From Streptomyces mirabilis (GTDB taxonomy: Bacteria; Actinomycetota; Actinomycetes; Streptomycetales; Streptomycetaceae): a DNA stretch of 64,000 nucleotides. Below the pieces are notes generated by a model. The model saw nothing but the letters and a program-made list of their open reading frames with translations, was not told the origin of the DNA and did not search any database. The stretch's first letter is position 1, and each line of letters begins with the position of its first letter. Made by a program: the position numbers and the translations under genes. Location: NCBI RefSeq assembly GCF_039503195.1, contig NZ_JBCJKP010000001.1, positions 4,464,001 through 4,528,000 on the forward strand. The letters are read 5' to 3'. Positions 16,434-24,626 of the stretch are shown in pieces.

Positions 16434-18124
16434 GACTCGCTCCCCCTCCAGATGTCCGTGAACCGGTCGAGCAGCGCGGCCGCCGCCGTCACGTCGTCCG
16501 TCAGCGGCCGGTCGGTCTGGTCCAGGCCGAGCACGGACTCGGCCAGTTCCATCGCCCGTCCGACCGGCAACTCCGGGTCGGGCCGCAGATCGCGCTGACG
16601 CAGCGCCCTTACGGCGGAGACCAGTTCGCAGCCCACGACGAGACGGTAGGCACCGCACGCCCGCAGTGTCTGCCGTGCGGCGAGCGAGGCGAAGCTCGCC
16701 TGTTCCTCGACGCCCCGGGAGAGTACAGCGTGGCCGAGCGAGGCGGGCGCGGAGAAGGCGCGCAGGTCGCCGAGGGCGGCCGCGGCGGCGTACTCCAGGA
16801 TCATCACGCCGGAGGACGCGGGCTCGTGGTCGGCGAGGAAGGGGCGCAGGCGGGTGTAGGCGGGTTCGTTGAGGGTGGAGAGCCGGGAGGTCGACAGCCG
16901 CGCCACCTGTGTGACGGCGAGCCTGAAGTGATCCAGGGCAAGGGCGAGTTGGGCCTGGTAGAAGCCGCCGTGGTGGTACGCGGCCATGTCCTCGGGCGAG
17001 ATGAGGGGGTTCTCGGCGGCGGCGTTGATCTCGACGACCAGGACCTCTTCGAGGGCGTCCGCGGCGTCCTGCGCGGGCCCGTGGATCTGCGGGACGCACC
17101 GGAAGCCGTACGGGTCCTGGATCCGCCCGAGCGGCGGGGTGGGCCGGTCCGCGGCTCCGATCAACTCCCGCATCCGACGCGCGACTTCGACCGAGCCCTG
17201 GTGCGGGCGTGCGGCGTGCACGGGAGCCGCGTACGCCTCGTGCGATCCGTCGACGGCCAGCAGGGACAGCGCGGCGACGACCTGGGTGGCCTCGATCAGC
17301 CCCCGCAGCTCGTCCAGGGCGAGCGCGGACTGCCCGAGGGTGAGGGCGTTGCTGCTGATGAGGGCGAGGGCGTCGTTGTTGTCGAGGGGCTGGGGTTCGG
17401 GGGGCAGGCCCTGCCCCCCGGACGACACCTCCTCCCCGAAGGACGTCACCCTCTCCCCGAGACCGAGCGGCGACGGCCCCTGGGCCTGGACCGACGGAGC
17501 CTGTACCCGGGGCGGCACGCCCTGCTCCGGGGACCGCGGCCCGGACGGTGCGGCCGGCACGGGCGGCGTCCGCGAGGCGTCCGGCCCCCGCCAGGGATGC
17601 TCCCCCACCAGCGCAAGGCCCACCTGGGCCAGTGCCGCGATGTCCCCGGTACCCACCGACCCGAACTCGTTCACGACCGGGTACGCGCCGGTCTCCAGGG
17701 CCTCGCACAGTGCCGTGACGACGGTGGGCCGCAGGCCCGCTCCGCCCGCCAGGAGCTGGTTGGCGCGGACGGCGAGCATGGCCCGGACCTGGCGGGCGGG
17801 CAGCTCCTCGCCGATGGCACCGGCGTGGCTGCGCAGCAGGCGCAGCCCGTGCTCGGCGGCGGCCTCGGTCGGCACGTCCTCGTTCCGGTTGGCGCCGACG
17901 CCGGTGGAACGCCCGTAGACGCGACCGGTGGCGGCGATCTGCCGGGCGGCGTCCCAGGACTGCTCGACGCGCTTCATCGCCTCGGTGCCGGGAACGGGCC
18001 GCGCGGCCCCGTCGGCGAGCCGCACGATGTCGGTGACACCGGTGCTGCGCCCGTCGAGCACCACGAGACCGGCGGTGAGACCGGCCACCACCGCACGCGA
18101 CGTGTCCGCATTCCGAGACGACAT
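16430..18124 (-). CDS. Aromatic amino acid ammonia-lyase-like protein, atypical MIO region
   Basis: A 564-residue member of the histidine/phenylalanine ammonia-lyase superfamily. The catalytic loop YGRSTGVG (Tyr70) and FRCVPQIHGPAQD, NPLIS and YGF-type motifs are present. The prosthetic-group triad, normally Ala-Ser-Gly in GSVGASGDL, reads GSVG-TGDI (residues 155-162): one residue shorter, with Thr where Ser is expected. Between residues about 180 and 248 there is a Pro/Gly/Ser-rich insertion absent from ordinary histidases. It is coupled to the RpiR regulator gene and divergent from an osmoprotectant transporter. It may be a non-histidine lyase or may lack lyase activity. Confidence 0.72.
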   Translation of the reverse strand: MSSRNADTSRAVVAGLTAGLVVLDGRSTGVTDIVRLADGAARPVPGTEAMKRVEQSWDAARQIAATGRVYGRSTGVGANRNEDVPTEAAAEHGLRLLRSHAGAIGEELPARQVRAMLAVRANQLLAGGAGLRPTVVTALCEALETGAYPVVNEFGSVGTGDIAALAQVGLALVGEHPWRGPDASRTPPVPAAPSGPRSPEQGVPPRVQAPSVQAQGPSPLGLGERVTSFGEEVSSGGQGLPPEPQPLDNNDALALISSNALTLGQSALALDELRGLIEATQVVAALSLLAVDGSHEAYAAPVHAARPHQGSVEVARRMRELIGAADRPTPPLGRIQDPYGFRCVPQIHGPAQDAADALEEVLVVEINAAAENPLISPEDMAAYHHGGFYQAQLALALDHFRLAVTQVARLSTSRLSTLNEPAYTRLRPFLADHEPASSGVMILEYAAAAALGDLRAFSAPASLGHAVLSRGVEEQASFASLAARQTLRACGAYRLVVGCELVSAVRALRQRDLRPDPELPVGRAMELAESVLGLDQTDRPLTDDVTAAAALLDRFTDIWRGSES

Positions 18125-18201
18125 AGAGCAAAAACTCCCCTCAATCCGGACATTGGATCTTGCCTGGTGGCCATAAGTAACCAGCGATTAACACCGGACC
18201 G

Positions 18202-18248
18202 TTGACAACCTATTCAGGTACAGAGAACTCTGCATGACGATATGCAGA
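18202..18248 (+). promoter_or_regulatory. Promoter and operator candidate of the osmoprotectant transporter
   Basis: A TTGACA at 18202-18207 gives a good -35. Downstream, 7-bp arms TCTGCAT (18229-18235) and ATGCAGA (18242-18248) form a perfect inverted repeat with a 6-bp spacer, ending 18 bp before the start codon of the ATP-binding gene. This fits an operator for a dimeric repressor. The -10 is not clear. Confidence 0.45.
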
Positions 18249-18266
18249 CCGGGCAAGGGACACCTC

Positions 18267-19316
18267 ATGATCCAGTTCGACACGGTCCACAAGCGCTTCC
18301 CCAACGGCACCACCGCAGTCCACGACCTCTCTCTGGAGATGCCGGAAGGCGGCGTGACCGTCCTCGTCGGATCTTCCGGTTGCGGTAAGACCACCACCCT
18401 CCGGATGATCAACCGGATGGTCGATCCGACCTCCGGCACCATTCGCGTCGGCGGCAAGGACGTCCTCGAGCAGGACGCGGCCGACCTGCGCCGCTCCATC
18501 GGGTACGTCATCCAGCAGGCCGGCCTCTTCCCGCACCGCACGGTGCTCGACAACGTCGCCACCGTGCCGCTGCTGCTGGGCTGGGGCCGCAAGAAGGCCA
18601 GGGCACGGGCGGCCGAGCTCCTGGAGACCGTCGGTCTCGCCGCCGACGCCGGCAAGCGCTACCCGCACCAGCTCTCGGGCGGCCAGCAGCAGCGCGTCGG
18701 CGTGGCCCGCGCGCTCGCCGCCGACCCGCCCGTCCTGCTCATGGACGAGCCTTTCGGCGCGGTCGACCCCGTCGTCCGCACCCAGCTCCAGGACGAACTG
18801 CTCCGCCTCCAGAAGGAGCTCAGCAAGACCATCGTCTTCGTCACCCACGACATCGACGAGGCCGTCCGGCTCGGCGACCAGATCGCGATCTTCCGCACCG
18901 GCGGCCATCTGGTGCAGTGCGCGACCCCGGCCGACCTGCTCGCCCGCCCCGCGGACGACTTCGTCGCCGACTTCCTCGGCGCCGAGCGGGGCCTCAAGCT
19001 CCTCTCGCTCCAGCACCTCACCGACGTGCCGCAGGGCCCGGCCCCCGAGGGCGGCGCCTGGACCCTCGTCCTCGACGAGGCCCGCAAGCCGCGGCACTGG
19101 CGCGCGACGGCGGACGACGCCGAACTCCCCGTACGACCGCTCAAGGACACCGACTCCCTGCTCGCGGCGCTCAACGAGTCGATCGCCTCGCCCACCGGAC
19201 TGGTGGCACGTGTAGACGCCGACGGCGTACTCACCGGCGTCACCTCCCGCGACGACATCCACGAGCACGCGAGCAAGACGCACGGCACCCCCGGCACCGC
19301 GAGCGTGGCGATATGA
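18267..19316 (+). CDS. Osmoprotectant (glycine betaine/choline-type) ABC transporter ATP-binding protein
   Basis: A 349-residue ATPase of the ProV/OpuCA class. Walker A GSSGCGKTT (about 36-44), Q-loop VIQQAGLFPH, signature LSGGQQQR (about 137-144), Walker B VLLMDEP and the switch His in FVTHDIDEA. The C-terminal 100 residues are a degenerate CBS-type regulatory region (LVARVDADGVLTGVTSRDD). ATG 18267 is six bases after AAGGGA; an earlier ATG at 18234 lies inside the palindrome and is rejected. First gene of a four-gene operon with two permeases and a binding lipoprotein. Confidence 0.88.
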   Translation: MIQFDTVHKRFPNGTTAVHDLSLEMPEGGVTVLVGSSGCGKTTTLRMINRMVDPTSGTIRVGGKDVLEQDAADLRRSIGYVIQQAGLFPHRTVLDNVATVPLLLGWGRKKARARAAELLETVGLAADAGKRYPHQLSGGQQQRVGVARALAADPPVLLMDEPFGAVDPVVRTQLQDELLRLQKELSKTIVFVTHDIDEAVRLGDQIAIFRTGGHLVQCATPADLLARPADDFVADFLGAERGLKLLSLQHLTDVPQGPAPEGGAWTLVLDEARKPRHWRATADDAELPVRPLKDTDSLLAALNESIASPTGLVARVDADGVLTGVTSRDDIHEHASKTHGTPGTASVAI

Positions 19317-19954
19317 CCGTCGACTGGTCCTGGATGGGTGACCACACCCACGACCTCACCTCCCTCGCCCTCTCCCACCTCCAGGCCGCGCTGCTGGCCG
19401 TCTTCTTCGGCCTGCTGATCTCCCTCCCGCTGGCCGTCGTGGCCCACCGGGTGCGCGCCCTGCGCGGCGTGCTCCTCGGCCTCTCGAACGTCCTCTTCAC
19501 GATCCCGTCGATCGCGATCTTCGTCCTCCTGCTCCCGGTGAGCGGCCTGACCCGCACCACCACGGTCATCGGCCTGACGGTCTACACCCTGGTCGTGCTG
19601 CTCCGGAACACGGTCGAGGGCCTCGACTCGGTCCCCGCGAAGACCAAGGAAGCCGCCAAGGCGATGGGCACCCGCCCGCTGCGGACCCTGCTCACCGTCG
19701 AACTCCCGCTCGCCCTCCCCGTGATCATGGCGGGCGTGCGGATCGCGACGGTCATGTCGATCTCCCTGGTCTCCGTCGCCACCTACATCGGCGACGGCGG
19801 ACTCGGCCAGCTCTTCACGGACGGTTTCCAGCGCAACTTCCCGACACCGGTGATCGTCGGCGTGGTCCTGACCCTGCTGCTTGCGCTGGTCGCGGACGCG
19901 CTGCTGGTCGCGATCCAGTACGTACTCACTCCGTGGACGAGGCGGCGAGCCTGA
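19313..19954 (+). CDS. Osmoprotectant ABC transporter permease 1
   Basis: A 213-residue inner-membrane permease of the OpuCB/ProW type with about five to six helices and the EAA-type loop (AAKAMGTRPLRTLLTVELPLALP). Starts at an ATG overlapping the ATPase stop codon by four bases. Its partner is the next gene. Imports glycine betaine, choline, proline betaine or similar solutes; the true substrate cannot be told from sequence alone. Confidence 0.87.
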   Translation: MTVDWSWMGDHTHDLTSLALSHLQAALLAVFFGLLISLPLAVVAHRVRALRGVLLGLSNVLFTIPSIAIFVLLLPVSGLTRTTTVIGLTVYTLVVLLRNTVEGLDSVPAKTKEAAKAMGTRPLRTLLTVELPLALPVIMAGVRIATVMSISLVSVATYIGDGGLGQLFTDGFQRNFPTPVIVGVVLTLLLALVADALLVAIQYVLTPWTRRRA

Positions 19955-19955
19955 C

Positions 19956-20627
19956 ATGTACGAACTCTTCAAGAACCTCGCCAAGTGGCTGGTCAGCGGC
20001 GATCAGTGGGCCGGCACCGACGGCATCGCGCACCGGATCGCCGAGCACCTGGAGTACTCGCTCCTCGCCACCCTCATCGCGGCCGCGATCGCGCTCCCGC
20101 TCGGCCTGCTGATCGGTCACACCGGCAAGGGCGCCTTCCTCGCCATCAACCTGTCCTCCTTCGGCCGGGCGCTGCCGACCGTGGGCCTGGTCGTCCTGGT
20201 CTTCCTGGTGAGCGGCCTGTCGCTGTGGTCGGTGTACGTGGCCCTCGTCGTCCTCGCGGTACCCGCCATCGTCACCAACACCTACGCCGGCATGAGCGCC
20301 GTCGACCCGGAGGTGAAGGACGCGGCGCGGGGCCAGGGCATGCGCGGCCACCAGGTCCTGTTCCAGGTCGAGATCCCGCTGGCCCTTCCGCTGATCATGA
20401 CAGGCCTGCGCCTCTCCCTCATCCAGGTGGTGTCCACCGCCACGATCGCCGCGTACGTCAGCTTCGGCGGCCTCGGCCGGTACGTCTTCGACGGCCTGGC
20501 GCAGCGCGATCTCGTCCAGGTCCTCGGCGGGGCGGCGCTGGTCGCGATCGTCGCCGTCGTGCTCGACCTCGCGCTGGCCGGACTCCAGCGCCACCTGTTC
20601 CGTCACCGCCGCACCGCCGCCCACTGA
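19956..20627 (+). CDS. Osmoprotectant ABC transporter permease 2
   Basis: A 223-residue permease paralogous to the previous product: same EAA-type loop (AARGQGMRGHQVLFQVEIPLALP), then ISTATIAAYV-like helices. The ATG at 19956 is one base after the preceding stop codon, so the two permeases are produced together, presumably as a heterodimer. Ends 14 bp before the binding-protein gene. Confidence 0.87.
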   Translation: MYELFKNLAKWLVSGDQWAGTDGIAHRIAEHLEYSLLATLIAAAIALPLGLLIGHTGKGAFLAINLSSFGRALPTVGLVVLVFLVSGLSLWSVYVALVVLAVPAIVTNTYAGMSAVDPEVKDAARGQGMRGHQVLFQVEIPLALPLIMTGLRLSLIQVVSTATIAAYVSFGGLGRYVFDGLAQRDLVQVLGGAALVAIVAVVLDLALAGLQRHLFRHRRTAAH

Positions 20628-20641
20628 GGAGCCGAAGAACC

Positions 20642-21574
20642 ATGAACCGTAGGACTCTGCTCGGCGGCCTCTTCGCCGCGGCCTCCGTCCCCGCCCTGGC
20701 CGCCTGCAGCAGCGGCATCACCTCGCTCGACAGTTCCGGCGGCGGCAGCGGTGGCGGCTCCGGATCGAGCGCCGGCGGGCTGACCATCGGCACCGCCAAC
20801 TTCAGCGAGAACCAGATCCTCGGCTACCTGTACGCGGGTGTCCTGGGCGCCGCGGGCATCAAGACGAAGGTCCGCCCCAACCTCGGCTCACGCGAGATCG
20901 TCGTGCCCGCGCTGGAGGGCGGCGACATCGACCTCCTCCCCGAATACCAGGGCAGCCTGCTCCTGTACCTGGACGACAAGGCCACGGACACCGAGGCCGG
21001 GGCGATGCAGAACACGCTGACGACCGTGCTCCCCAGCGGCCTCGAGGTCCTCCCCTACGCGGCGGCCGAGGACCGCGACAGCTTCGCCGTCACCAAGGAG
21101 ACGGCGGCCAAGTACGGTCTGACCTCGCTCGCCGACCTGCGCAAGGCCAACGGCGAACTGGTCCTGGGTGCCGCCGCCGAGATGAAGAAGCGGGTCGTCG
21201 GTGTCGTGGGCCTCAAGGACCGCTACGGGGTGGAGTTCAAGGAGTTCAAGTCCCTCGACTCCTCGGGCCCGCTGGTCAAGGGCGCACTGAAGAAGGGCGA
21301 CATCGACGTCGCCAACGTCTTCACCACGGACGTGGACGTCATCGAGAACGGCTGGGTCGTCCTCACCGACCCCCTCAACCTGATCCCCTCCCAGCACGTC
21401 GTCCCCCTCATCGCCTCCCGCAAGGCCGACGCGAAGGTCCGCAAGGCCCTGGCCACCCTCGGCAACGTCCTCACCTCCGAGGAACTGACCAAGCTCAACC
21501 GCCTGGTGGACAAGGAGAAGAAGGACCCGGACGCGGTCGCCAACACCTGGCTGAAGACCAAGAAGCTGGCGTGA
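20642..21574 (+). CDS. Osmoprotectant ABC transporter substrate-binding lipoprotein
   Basis: A 310-residue secreted binding protein of the OpuCC/OsmF (QAT) family. The N-terminus MNRRTLLGGLF has a twin-arginine look and ends in lipobox LAAC (about residues 18-21), followed by a Gly/Ser linker and then TIGTANFSENQILGYLYAGVL, the usual start of the fold, and YQGSLLLYL. RBS GAGGAG before ATG 20642. Last gene of the transporter operon. Confidence 0.88.
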   Translation: MNRRTLLGGLFAAASVPALAACSSGITSLDSSGGGSGGGSGSSAGGLTIGTANFSENQILGYLYAGVLGAAGIKTKVRPNLGSREIVVPALEGGDIDLLPEYQGSLLLYLDDKATDTEAGAMQNTLTTVLPSGLEVLPYAAAEDRDSFAVTKETAAKYGLTSLADLRKANGELVLGAAAEMKKRVVGVVGLKDRYGVEFKEFKSLDSSGPLVKGALKKGDIDVANVFTTDVDVIENGWVVLTDPLNLIPSQHVVPLIASRKADAKVRKALATLGNVLTSEELTKLNRLVDKEKKDPDAVANTWLKTKKLA

Positions 21575-21690
21575 GCGGTCGGAAGTCGTCGGGGCCAGTC
21601 GTCGGGCTGGAGGTGTGGGCCGGGGTGGGCGTAGCCGGTAGCGCGGGGTACGGCTGTCGGCCTCGTCTTCGGACACCGGTCGGGCCGAGG

Positions 21691-21744
21691 TCTTCAGGGG
21701 CGCGGGGAACTGCGCGGCCGGCCCCCACCGGGCGGCAGCCGAAC
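21691..21744. repeat. Dispersed intergenic repeat, copy 1
   Basis: About 45 bp built on the core AGGGGCGCGGGGAACTGCGC followed by a GCCCCCACCGG half. Related copies occur in this window at 28983-29015 (inverted), 37984-38030, 42178-42230 and 45168-45215, always outside coding regions. It lies in the 289-bp gap after the transporter operon, which otherwise shows only a short inverted run near 21800. Confidence 0.75.
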
Positions 21745-21863
21745 GACTACGGGTGTCCGGGGCCTGGGGCGGAGCCCCAGGGATGATGGGGGTCCCCCTG
21801 CTCGAGCCAAGTCGAGAACTTGGGGGAGGGTAGGGGCGGCGGCGGGGGCGGGAGATCTGGGGG

Positions 21864-22868
21864 CTATACCCGGACCGCTGAGCCCCGTTCGCTCATCCTC
21901 GGCGCGCACAGGATCCGCTTCTTCCGCACCCGTTTCCCCTCGATCGCCGCGACGGTCAGGCGTGCCGCCTCCGCGGCGATCTCCGGGAGACCCCAGTCCA
22001 CCGTGGTCAGCGGCGGGGTGAGGACCCGGGACACGGGATGGTCGTCGAAGCCGACCACCGAGACGTCCCGGCCGACGGACAGCGAGGCCTCGGCGGCGGC
22101 GGCGTACACCCCGTACGCCAGCGAGTCGGAGAAGCAGAAGACGGCGGTCGCGGGCCGGGGCCCGTCCAGGAGGCGCCGGGCGACGACCGTGGCCTCGCCC
22201 AACTCCTGCGGGCACGGAACCAGTTCGGCACGCAACCCGAGCCGTTCGGCGGCCTCGCGGACGTACACGTCGGCGGGCCGGTCGGGCGTGCTCGGCCGGG
22301 TCGGGGTCAGCACGGTCACCCGGCGGTGGCCGAGCCCGTACAGATATTCCAGGACGGAGTCGATGCCGGCCCGGTTGTCGAAGATGACCTGCCCGGCGGT
22401 ACGGGCCGTGCTGAGCGAGTCCCCGACGGCCACCACCGGCAACGCGTCGGCGATCGCCGCCCACTCCTCGGCCGCGGGGTTCACCGGCGACACCAGCAAC
22501 GCGTCGACACGCTGGTCGCGCAGCTGCTTGGCGAGCTTCAGCTCACGGTCGGGGTCACCGCCCGCGTCGAGGATCAGCGCGTAGCGGTCGCCGGCCAGCA
22601 GCTCCCGGCCGATGGCGGCCATCAGCTGCTGCTGCCAGAGATCCTGAAGGTCGCCCGCGAGGACACCGACCATGCTGGTGCGCCCGCTGGCGAGGGCGCG
22701 GGCGATGGGGTCGGCCTCGTAGCCGAGCTCGGCGGCGGCCTTGCGCACCCGTTCCTCGGTCTCCTTCGAGACGTGCTTGCCACGCAGGGCGTAGGAGACG
22801 GCGGCGGTGGAGAGACCAGTGGCCTCGGCCACCTCCCGGAGGGTGGTGCGCTTATTGGGCCTGGCCAT
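21864..22868 (-). CDS. LacI-family transcriptional regulator
   Basis: A 334-residue repressor. N-terminal LacI helix-turn-helix and hinge (TLREVAEATGLSTAAVSYALRGKHVSKETEERVRKAA given in part), then a periplasmic-binding-protein-like ligand domain (MVGVLAGDLQDLWQQQL, VDALLVSPV, TAVFCFSDSLAYGVYAAA, VVGFDDHPVSRVLTPPLTTV). ATG 22868 is taken because the family begins a few residues before TLREVA; longer in-frame starts have no support. Divergent from the amidohydrolase/dioxygenase pair, with LacI-type palindromes in between, so it probably represses that pair and itself. Confidence 0.88.
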   Translation of the reverse strand: MARPNKRTTLREVAEATGLSTAAVSYALRGKHVSKETEERVRKAAAELGYEADPIARALASGRTSMVGVLAGDLQDLWQQQLMAAIGRELLAGDRYALILDAGGDPDRELKLAKQLRDQRVDALLVSPVNPAAEEWAAIADALPVVAVGDSLSTARTAGQVIFDNRAGIDSVLEYLYGLGHRRVTVLTPTRPSTPDRPADVYVREAAERLGLRAELVPCPQELGEATVVARRLLDGPRPATAVFCFSDSLAYGVYAAAAEASLSVGRDVSVVGFDDHPVSRVLTPPLTTVDWGLPEIAAEAARLTVAAIEGKRVRKKRILCAPRMSERGSAVRV

Positions 22869-23021
22869 GCCGGGAAGCCTACCGGGACACGTCCACCTTG
22901 TGAGCGCAAGGCCCGGCCGACCCCCGGCCGCCCCCCACCCACACTCCGTCCCCACCCCTGCCGCACCCCGCTCCCGCCCAGCCCCGCCCCCACCTCGTCC
23001 GACCGCTTGACGCCCCCTTGT

Positions 23022-23058
23022 TAACCGCTTAAGTTAATCGCATCAGTGAAGCGCTTAA
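23022..23058. promoter_or_regulatory. LacI-type operator pair
   Basis: TGAAGCGCTTAA (23047-23058) has the AAGCGCTT centre typical of LacI-family operators, and TTAACCGCTTAAGTTAA (23022-23038) is a second, imperfect copy. They sit in the divergent gap between the LacI gene and the amidohydrolase gene, about 30 and 50 bp before the latter's start. Confidence 0.65.
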
Positions 23059-23086
23059 CCTCAGTACACCCAGCGAGGACCGCCGC

Positions 23087-23986
23087 GTGCCCACCGACGT
23101 CCACCAGCACATCTGGCCGCCCGCCTTCGTCGAGCTGCTGCGCGCCCGCACCGCACCGCCGTACCTCGACGGCTGGACCCTGCACCTGGCGGGCGAGCCG
23201 CCGTACGAGGTCGACCCGGCCGACCACGACGTCGCGGCCCGTACCGCACTCGCCCACGCCGACGGCCTGGACCTGGCCCTGGTCTCCCTCTCCAGCCCGC
23301 TCGGCATCGAGCACCTGCCGCCCGCCGAGGCCGCCCCGCTGCTCGCCGCCTTCCATGACGGCGCTCTCGCACTCCCGGCCCCCTTCGGCGTCTGGGCCTC
23401 GCCCTGCCTGTCGGCACCGGAGACAGCCCCGGGCGCGGTCGAGCGCGAACTCCGCCGGGGCTGCGCGGGCCTCCAGCTCCCCGCCACCGCCCTGCTGGAC
23501 GCGGCCGGCTGGGACTTCTGCGCACCCCTCCTCGATGTCCTCACCCGCCACGACACGCCGCTGTTCGTCCACCCGGGCACGGCCCCGCCCACCCCGGGCA
23601 CCCCGCCCTGGTGGCCCGCGCTGGTCCCCTACGTCCACCAGATGCACGCGTCCTGGTTCGCCTTCCGCGCCTTCGGCCGCGCCCGTCACCCACGCCTGCG
23701 CGTCTGTTTCGCCGCCCTCGCGGGACTCGCGCCGCTGCACGGCGAACGGTTCGCGGCGCGCGGCGGCGGGCGTGGCGAGGTCGACTTCGACGCCTTCTAC
23801 GAGACCTCGTCGTACGGGACGCGTGCCGTGGACGCGCTCGTACGGGCCGTCGGCATCGACGTGGTCGTCAGCGGCAGTGACCGCCCCTACGCCTCGCCCA
23901 CCGTCCCCGACCTCGGCGCGGCCGCCGCCGTCCACGCCCTGCGCACCGTCAACCCCGCCCGCCTCCTGAAGGGAGCCACCCCATGA
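23087..23986 (+). CDS. Amidohydrolase-2 family metal-dependent hydrolase
   Basis: A 299-residue TIM-barrel hydrolase. The N-terminal metal site DVHQHIWPP is at residues 4-12, a second histidine lies in TPLFVHPGT (about 160), and the last aspartate in VVSGSDRPYAS near 262-272. This is the ACMSD/amidohydrolase-2 layout (decarboxylases and lactonases of small acids). GTG 23087 follows GAGGA by about nine bases. It overlaps the cysteine-dioxygenase-type gene by ATGA, so the two act together. Substrate unknown. Confidence 0.78.
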   Translation: MPTDVHQHIWPPAFVELLRARTAPPYLDGWTLHLAGEPPYEVDPADHDVAARTALAHADGLDLALVSLSSPLGIEHLPPAEAAPLLAAFHDGALALPAPFGVWASPCLSAPETAPGAVERELRRGCAGLQLPATALLDAAGWDFCAPLLDVLTRHDTPLFVHPGTAPPTPGTPPWWPALVPYVHQMHASWFAFRAFGRARHPRLRVCFAALAGLAPLHGERFAARGGGRGEVDFDAFYETSSYGTRAVDALVRAVGIDVVVSGSDRPYASPTVPDLGAAAAVHALRTVNPARLLKGATP

Positions 23987-24495
23987 CGTACGAGGCCCTG
24001 CCGGACCGCACGCTCGACAAGCGCGAGCTCCAGGCCCTCGTCGACGACCTCGCCACCCGCCCCGAACTCTGGCGCGAGCAGGTCGCGTTCTCCGACGAGG
24101 AGCGCCACTACGCGTCGCTGTACCGCGACGAGTACGTCGATGTCTGGCTGCTGTGCTGGACCCGGCGCAACGACACCGGCTGGCACGACCACGACATCTC
24201 CTCCGGCGCGGTCGGCGTCGTCCAGGGCGCGCTGACCGAGTCCAACCCGCGCATCGGCGGCAGCCACCTGTCCGTCACCGTCGGCGCGGGCGAGTCCTTC
24301 TGTTTCGGCCCCGAGCACATCCACCGCCTGACCGGCGCCACCGACGACGCGGTGTCGATCCACGCGTACTCGCCGCCGCTGTGGCGCCTGGGCCAGTACG
24401 ACATCACCGAGGACGGCCTGATGCGCCGGATCTCCGTCTCGTACGCGGACGAGCTGCGACCCCTGGACCTCCCCGTGGACAGCTCGGCCGCCTGA
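23983..24495 (+). CDS. Cysteine dioxygenase-family protein
   Basis: A 170-residue cupin of the thiol dioxygenase family. Iron ligands His68 and His70 are in GWHDHD and His114 in EHIHRL; SIHAYSPPL (His127, Tyr129) matches the SLHLYSPP segment of mammalian cysteine dioxygenase. Such enzymes oxidise cysteine or other thiols to sulfinates. Translationally coupled to the amidohydrolase, under likely LacI control. Whether the substrate is free cysteine is uncertain, since coupling to an amidohydrolase is not the usual context. Confidence 0.8.
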   Translation: MTYEALPDRTLDKRELQALVDDLATRPELWREQVAFSDEERHYASLYRDEYVDVWLLCWTRRNDTGWHDHDISSGAVGVVQGALTESNPRIGGSHLSVTVGAGESFCFGPEHIHRLTGATDDAVSIHAYSPPLWRLGQYDITEDGLMRRISVSYADELRPLDLPVDSSAA

Positions 24496-24626
24496 TCAAG
24501 GGGCGGTATCGCGGCAGCGATGATCCGACGACGATTCAACCAAGGATCATTAAATCGACACTCAGGGTGAGTGTGCGTGTGCGTACGGTGGTCGAGCGCT
24601 ACAAGCACACCTCCTGAGGGAGCGTC

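Noticed and set aside
16430..18124. The lyase as the histidase (hutH) of the hut pathway
   Set aside because: Atypical MIO motif, large insertion, and coupling to an RpiR regulator rather than to hut genes.
22869..22955. Extended N-terminus for the LacI regulator
   Set aside because: Adds residues before the canonical helix-turn-helix start without ribosome-site support.
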